A stretch of DNA of 64,000 nucleotides from Hydrangea macrophylla (taxonomy: Eukaryota > Streptophyta > Magnoliopsida > Cornales > Hydrangeaceae): NCBI GenBank assembly GCA_033977485.1, contig CM066994.1, positions 29,276,637-29,340,636 of the forward strand, given 5' to 3'. The notes beneath the pieces are model-generated. The model had not been told where the DNA came from. It saw nothing but the letters and a program-made list of their open reading frames with translations, and made no database searches. Positions within the stretch are counted from its first letter, which is position 1, and every line of letters starts with the position of its first letter. Below are positions 58,890 through 64,000 of the stretch, piece after piece. The translations under genes were made by a program, and so were the position numbers.

Positions 58890-60957
58890 AGTAACCAATT
58901 TACCCTCCATTTTGTTGGGCAAAAGTTTACTTTTTATAACAACATATATGAGAGCATTATTAAGATTCCTTCCATGTGTGTTTTCCTGCTTCTATATATA
59001 TGCAGATGTGTGTAACATATATGTTATTCCATAATTTCCATTGGTAATTATAATTGGGGAAGTTATAAAGTACTTACTTTTCATCCAAGATATAGGCTAC
59101 TAGAACTATACCCACACACAAATTTCTAAAATCAACGCAACTTTCAAACCAACTTGAATTCTCGCTTAGGGTTAAATCATTAAAAATGAAAAAAAAAATT
59201 GTAGGTATCACTGAACAACCTCTCATCGTTCACAACAACCTTCTTTAAAATCTTATATGTACTCCAGTTACCGGTAACTAGAATCCCTCTTTGTAGAAAA
59301 GCAGATCAAGTTGATACTCTTAGAGTATTTTAATAAAAACGGACATTATTTTTTGGTCAATATGTGGTGTAAATGTCTTTAAAATTAGATGTTATATTTT
59401 ATTCAATGTGTGGTGTAAATGTCTTTTAAACCACTGCATTATGACCCAACTTTAATTACAAAACGTGTATTTTTTTTGTGTGTTGTTTTAAGAGAGAGCA
59501 ATTACAGAGATATTAAAAAAAAAAAAAAAAAGATCAGATAGTGAATTGCAGATTGCATTACCAGTTGATGTCATATATGGATATGCAAATGCAACCACCA
59601 CCACTCCAAAAGCATTGGAGTATTATGATGTGATTCACAAAGATATCAAGCTTGAAATTTGCTGCTAATCATGAGACTTTTTTCCACTATCAAAACCGTG
59701 ATGCTCCTTAGGATCTCAAAAATCATTTTGCAATGAAAAATTTTCAGAAGTCATGTGTACTTTGTTCTTGCTTTTCCATTTCCCAAGATCATGTACATAT
59801 ATTAAAATTATTAGTTTCTCTTCAACATGTTGTCCAGTGTATTTTAAATATATTAGTATGATCTGCAGAGTGATGGTAATGAGGACAAGAGAAACGGAGG
59901 GTCTGAGTCAGCAAAGAAATTGTCTTCTTCAAAAGTTTGTAGTTACCGAGTAACAAATCTGAAAGGTGTGAGTTTTCCAGTTTCTTGATGTGCAAGAGAA
60001 ACTGAGACAGAGGAGATTCTGGGCTATTTTATCCTGGGGAAGGCGTGGCATATACGAACTGCTTGCACACATTTGGGCAAAGCCACGAAACGTCTTAAAG
60101 AGAGCGAGATCCGCGACTCGGCCCATGATTCGCTAAAGAGGCTAGTGATCCGATAATTTCGTTCCAATCTTATTTACATGTTCTAACAATTTTAAGACGT
60201 TTCATTTTGCTATAATTTTTGGAGCAACCTCTTAGTTCCCAGATCTCAATATGCCATTTTAATTTGAGAATCTTCAATTTAAGAGTTAGAGACAGAAAAT
60301 GTTATTTTTCTCACTTTCAAAGAAATTATTATTATTTTTTTTAAAAAGCCAATTGGACCCGAAGATTTTGATATGGGTCATATTAAAGTCACATAGTGAC
60401 TAGAAAATATTTTTTATATAAAAATTATTATTTTTTAAAATCTTGAGTTTAGCTTCGTGACCATTTCTTTGCATGTAGATACAAGTATGAATGCTCTGAT
60501 TTACATTATGTTTCTTTTATCTACATATGAGTATATGTTCATATCTGTGCATGTACATATATATATACGTATTTATTCTGGTAAGAATAGAATAACTAGT
60601 GAACCCATTTGTGTTATTTCAGATACATCTACACACGTTATATACATTATATATATACATAAAAACTCTATTTAATGGCATTTCACACTTGTCATTGGAA
60701 TTTTTTAACCAAAGAGCTACGTAATCGTAGGAGATTAAAAGTCTTTAACTAGTATATACTTCTTATCCGTTGGATACTGAACCACAAGAGTGTTGTAACT
60801 GCTGGATAATAACTCACAGCTCTAAGGTGTAATTCATGGGTAATGACGTAAACCAATGGCTATTGTTGGTGAACCAAAAATTGAAACCTTTGAGTAAAAG
60901 CATAACGTGCAGTGTGTGGGTTTGGATGCATGTGTAGAGGTAGGAGACTAGAGGAAA
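58890..60957. other. AT-rich intergenic DNA with one possible exon remnant
   Basis: An A-run at 59513-59531, TA-rich tracts near 60560-60660 and no recognisable gene. The stretch about 60010-60162 is less AT-rich and open in one frame; it is listed separately. Confidence 0.5.
60022..60162 (+). other. Possible exon remnant, unknown
   Basis: An open frame without its own start reads ... RTACTHLGKATKRLKESEI ... and ends at a stop near 60162. Its composition (charged helix, GC nearer to coding DNA) differs from the surroundings. I do not recognise the family. It could be the last exon of a gene starting upstream or a chance frame. Confidence 0.25.
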
Positions 60958-60967
60958 AATGCAATCC

Positions 60968-61160
60968 AAGTAATGCTAGATGCACAAAAAAAGTGCACAA
61001 CGAAATGCACAACCTGCTTTAATTTGTTGGACCTCGTGCTGAAAAGTTGTACACCCCTTTTTTTGTCTTTTTGTGTGTACAGACTTTTAGCACGAAGTCC
61101 AACAATTTTAAGTAGGTTGTGCATTTCGTTGTGCACTTTTTTGTGCATCTAGCATTTCCG
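60968..61160. mobile_element. Palindromic Mutator-like MITE
   Basis: Perfect 10-base direct repeats aatgcaatcc flank it (60958-60967 and 61161-61170). The arms form a nearly perfect ~70-bp inverted repeat from aatgctagatgcac to ttggacctcgtgct and back. The 9-10-bp target duplication and long arms fit a non-autonomous MULE. No coding capacity. Confidence 0.8.
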
Positions 61161-61170
61161 AATGCAATCC

Positions 61171-62590
61171 TCTCATGTTTAATTTTCAACTTTTGCAAAG
61201 TCATGGTCATGTACTTTTGTAGCAGTAAAATAATGATGTTGCTTCAATTGATCCGACAATTTTTCCTCATGATATTTTATTCATTTGCGGTCAAATTGAG
61301 ATATTTAAATATTTTCAGGACAAGTTTTATTGAACAAGCGTATGTTAAAAAAATTACTCTTTAGAGTATTGGAAAAAAAAAAGAACTAGTGTTATTCTTT
61401 TTTGAATATTGTGTTATTTGGTTTATGATATGACTTTTAATCCTAAGGAATTTTCTAGTAAAGGCGTAGACCATGCCTTTTTGGGAGATGAATTTTACAG
61501 TAAAGTTAGTAGATTTTTTGAACATAAAAATCTATTCGACTGTTAAGTCTATTAATAGAATTTTAGATATAAAACTTGATATGACGACTTTTAAGTTTAC
61601 TGATGCCAATTTTCATGAGCATGTGTTACTATTTAAAATTGAGGAATAGTGGGGGGTTCTCGACCTCCTGTTTTTGTCCAATCGATCTATTATATTGAGT
61701 TTAAAGTGCATAATAGAGATCTTTGCACAGAATTTGGACCATGAAAGAGTAAGTAAGCTAAGTGCTAAAAAGACTTTGGGAGTGATTTTTTACATTTTCT
61801 CTAGAAAAAATCTTACTTATTTAAAGGATGCGCTTACATCTTCTAGGCTTATTCTTGAAAAGAAGCCATTCAAGTTGAGATAAATTTTATTATGTCCAAT
61901 AGGACTTGTGGACTTGCTACTTGAATATGAAATGATAGAAAGTCAATGGAACGTTTTAAAGATTTTTAAACCCGAGAGTTTTATTGAAATTTATGTGAAG
62001 CTACCTTAGTAGCTAAGGGTTTTTAATTAAGTTAAAAGAAAATATTGATTTGGATACCTAATCTCCTATTTTACATCCATATAATTTTATAAGTTGTGCT
62101 TATATTTATGATTTATTTATCAAATGGATGTTAAAATCATTTTTTAAAATGGAGATTGAGAGGAAGAATTTGTTTGGATAAATTGGAGGGTTAATAAATA
62201 AGAATAAAGTGTGTATGCATGTACACGCTTTATATGGTTTAGTGAGGCACCCAAACGGTGGTATGGAAAGTTTGATCGAACTATTTTTTTTCAAACGGTT
62301 TCAAATTTATGGAGAGTGACAAACACATTTATCATAAACACAATGATGAAGTATGTGTTATGGTAATTATGGTTGATTAATTTTTGTTTCTATTTTAGAG
62401 ATTGCAAAGGAGACAAAAATTTATTGTCACTTAATTTGATATGAAAGGAATTGGATGAAACGAGTGTAAGAACTCCTACTGGCATTTCTTTTGATCAATC
62501 TTATGAGATTAGAAAAGAAAAAAAAAGGTTTTGAAAAGAAAAAGTTGTCATTAGCCAGAACCGCTTTAAATGGTATATAGAAAAAGAAAA
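61171..62590. other. AT-rich DNA, possibly decayed retroelement
   Basis: Scattered short open stretches (for example 61674-61883) resemble no family I can name. The sequence leads into the decayed copia element at its right and may be its leader or gag. Confidence 0.35.
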
Positions 62591-64000
62591 GCTCAGAGGT
62601 TCCTGAAGCATTAGTCTATTCCTCAGGCTGGTGTAAGCGAAGAGCCTTTCGTGGCTATGATTACGGGATTATATTCCTTGACAATTTTTTTATGAATGGT
62701 GCATTGATATGAGTGCATCTAGGCACGTGTGTAACATTCATAATGATTTAAGAGATGCTGTCCAGTGGAGAATGAAATATTTTGGTGTTTCACACAATAC
62801 CAAGGTTATGGTACTAGAGATGTAAAATTGAATTTTACCGTTGGGAAGAAATGAAATTTAGAAATGTGTTGAATACCCCGAAGATAAGAAGAAATTATTT
62901 TCTAAATTTTTTTGAATACTTCAAAATTTTGTATGAATTTCATTTTCTAGTTTTCAAGGCTGGTCATTAACCTAATTGGTTTTTGGTGAAATAAGTATGC
63001 AATTTTAAAGTTAGGAATGGAATTGGAAGAGTTACGATAATTTTGGTGTTTTCTATCAAAAGTTTCCACTGTACTTGAAGAATATAGTGATGTCGATTGC
63101 TTTATTCCTTAATGGAAGACACTAAACTCATGAGTGGGTATATTTATCTTTAGTATTAGAGTGTCGTTGAGAAAGTCACATGTTACTTGTAAAAGGAGCA
63201 TGAACTTCATATTAAATCATGAGTAGTTTACCACTGTCCTTAAAGGATTTAGCGATGCTGGCTGAAATACCTTTTCAGACAACTCCAAGAGCACCAGTAG
63301 ATACATTTTTAGTATTGTTGGGGGCACAATTTCATGAAAGTCTAAGAAATAGACTGTTTTGGTTATGCCCACGATGGAGTTAGAGTTGATACCATTAGCT
63401 ACTGCTAGTGAGGGAAGCTTGGCTGAAAAGCCTACTATGAGATACTTTGAGGGAGAGATCGATACCAGTTGTTTTATCCATTGCGATAGTGCCGCGGCTA
63501 TTGCAAAAAGTACAGAATCGTTATAATGATAAGAGGCGACAGATACATTGCAAGAACAGCACTATTAGAGAGCTTGTCTCTACTATAGCTATACGAGTGG
63601 ATAATGTACAGCCTGAGGATAATGTAGTTCATCCTTTGACGAAAGGACTAACTTAAAAGAAGGTTTGTAAAGCCTAGAAAGGGATGGGACTAAAGCCCAT
63701 AGATAGTTGAGTCACTTGTGATGGTAACCCAACCTATAGACTGGAGATCCTAAGAAATAGGTTCAAAGGGTAATAACAAGTAATGAAGTGATATGAGTAG
63801 AATCATGCTATTACTATGATAGGAGTTAACTCTCCTAGTCCATCCCTATGAAGCATGATATCCTGAATCGATAAAAGGATGAGTTACTATAACCCTTAAT
63901 GAGATCTAAACTCTATGTTGAGTGAGATTCCTAGCTACAGGAGTATCCTTGTTAGACTTACCTATACGATTGTGGAAGTGTGGCCGCTTCCTATGGAATT
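62590..64000 (+). pseudogene. Copia-E: decayed copia pol, runs off the window
   Basis: Near 62690-62800 a protease-like segment (SASRHVCNIHNDL) is recognisable. After heavy decay, RNase H appears: GFSDAGWNTFSDNSKSTS (~63250-63305), SKKQTVLVMPTMELELIPLATAS (~63338-63410), IHCDSAAAIAKS (~63475-63515) and HPLTKGLT (to 63653). Most of integrase and RT is missing or unreadable. 63660-64000 resembles the non-coding tail that follows RNase H in Tork-like copia elements, with no LTR boundary inside the window. Confidence 0.75.

Noticed and set aside
1..64000. CRISPR array or bacterial operon
   Set aside because: The tandem repeats seen are retroelement leader/tail repeats and microsatellites; gene content is plant nuclear.

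Overview
This is plant nuclear DNA, most likely from a eudicot with a large, repeat-rich genome. The evidence is AT-rich DNA, plant LTR retrotransposons primed by initiator-Met tRNA (TGGTATCAGAGC primer sites), Stowaway, hAT-like and Mutator-like MITEs, a tRNA-derived SINE, LINE fragments and one CC-NBS-LRR resistance-type gene. No species call is justified. The only host gene recognised with confidence is the NBS-LRR at 25296-28797, and it is broken. Most of the rest is transposable-element DNA.

Layout. 1-4416 is AT-rich intergenic DNA with two MITE-like elements. 4417-13236 is a nearly intact Ty3/gypsy chromovirus (Tekay/Del type) with 2040-bp LTRs, target-site duplication (TSD) CTAAC and one long gag-pol frame stopped twice. 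It sits in the first copy of a ~470-bp tandem duplication (4157-14345). The second copy carries a hAT-like insertion (13567-13980), so each copy preserves the other's empty site. 14426-22426 is a Ty1/copia element (Copia-1) whose two 423-bp LTRs are identical by eye although its pol is deleted and decayed. 22427-25295 holds a hAT-like MITE, a SINE and local duplications upstream of the NBS-LRR. 28798-31611 shows no recognisable gene, and a Stowaway MITE follows.

32100-55080 is a nest of retrotransposons. An old copia element (Copia-C, plus strand, starting at 35824) was hit in gag by a TG...CA element now left as a solo LTR. That LTR was hit by a minus-strand copia (Copia-D, 36665-45261). Copia-D was hit by two further solo LTRs (38440-39342, and a 2.6-kb Tat/Ogre-like LTR at 41203-43811). 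Copia-C was hit again, in integrase, by Copia-2 (46376-54793). Each insertion has a matching 5-bp TSD. 55094-58884 holds a hairpin MITE, a 5'-truncated LINE with a 17-bp TSD, and a 2967-bp solo LTR inserted at the edge of that TSD. 58890-64000 is AT-rich DNA with a palindromic Mutator-like MITE and a decayed copia element that runs off the right end.

The most interesting signal is the Copia-1/Copia-2 family. Its long non-coding 5' leader (with ~155-175-bp tandem repeats) and ~1-kb non-coding 3' region are better conserved between the two copies than the protein-coding part. Copia-1 has identical LTRs but lacks protease, which suggests a non-autonomous element moved in trans and retained for its RNA signals. 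This is inference from reading; no alignments or searches were run.
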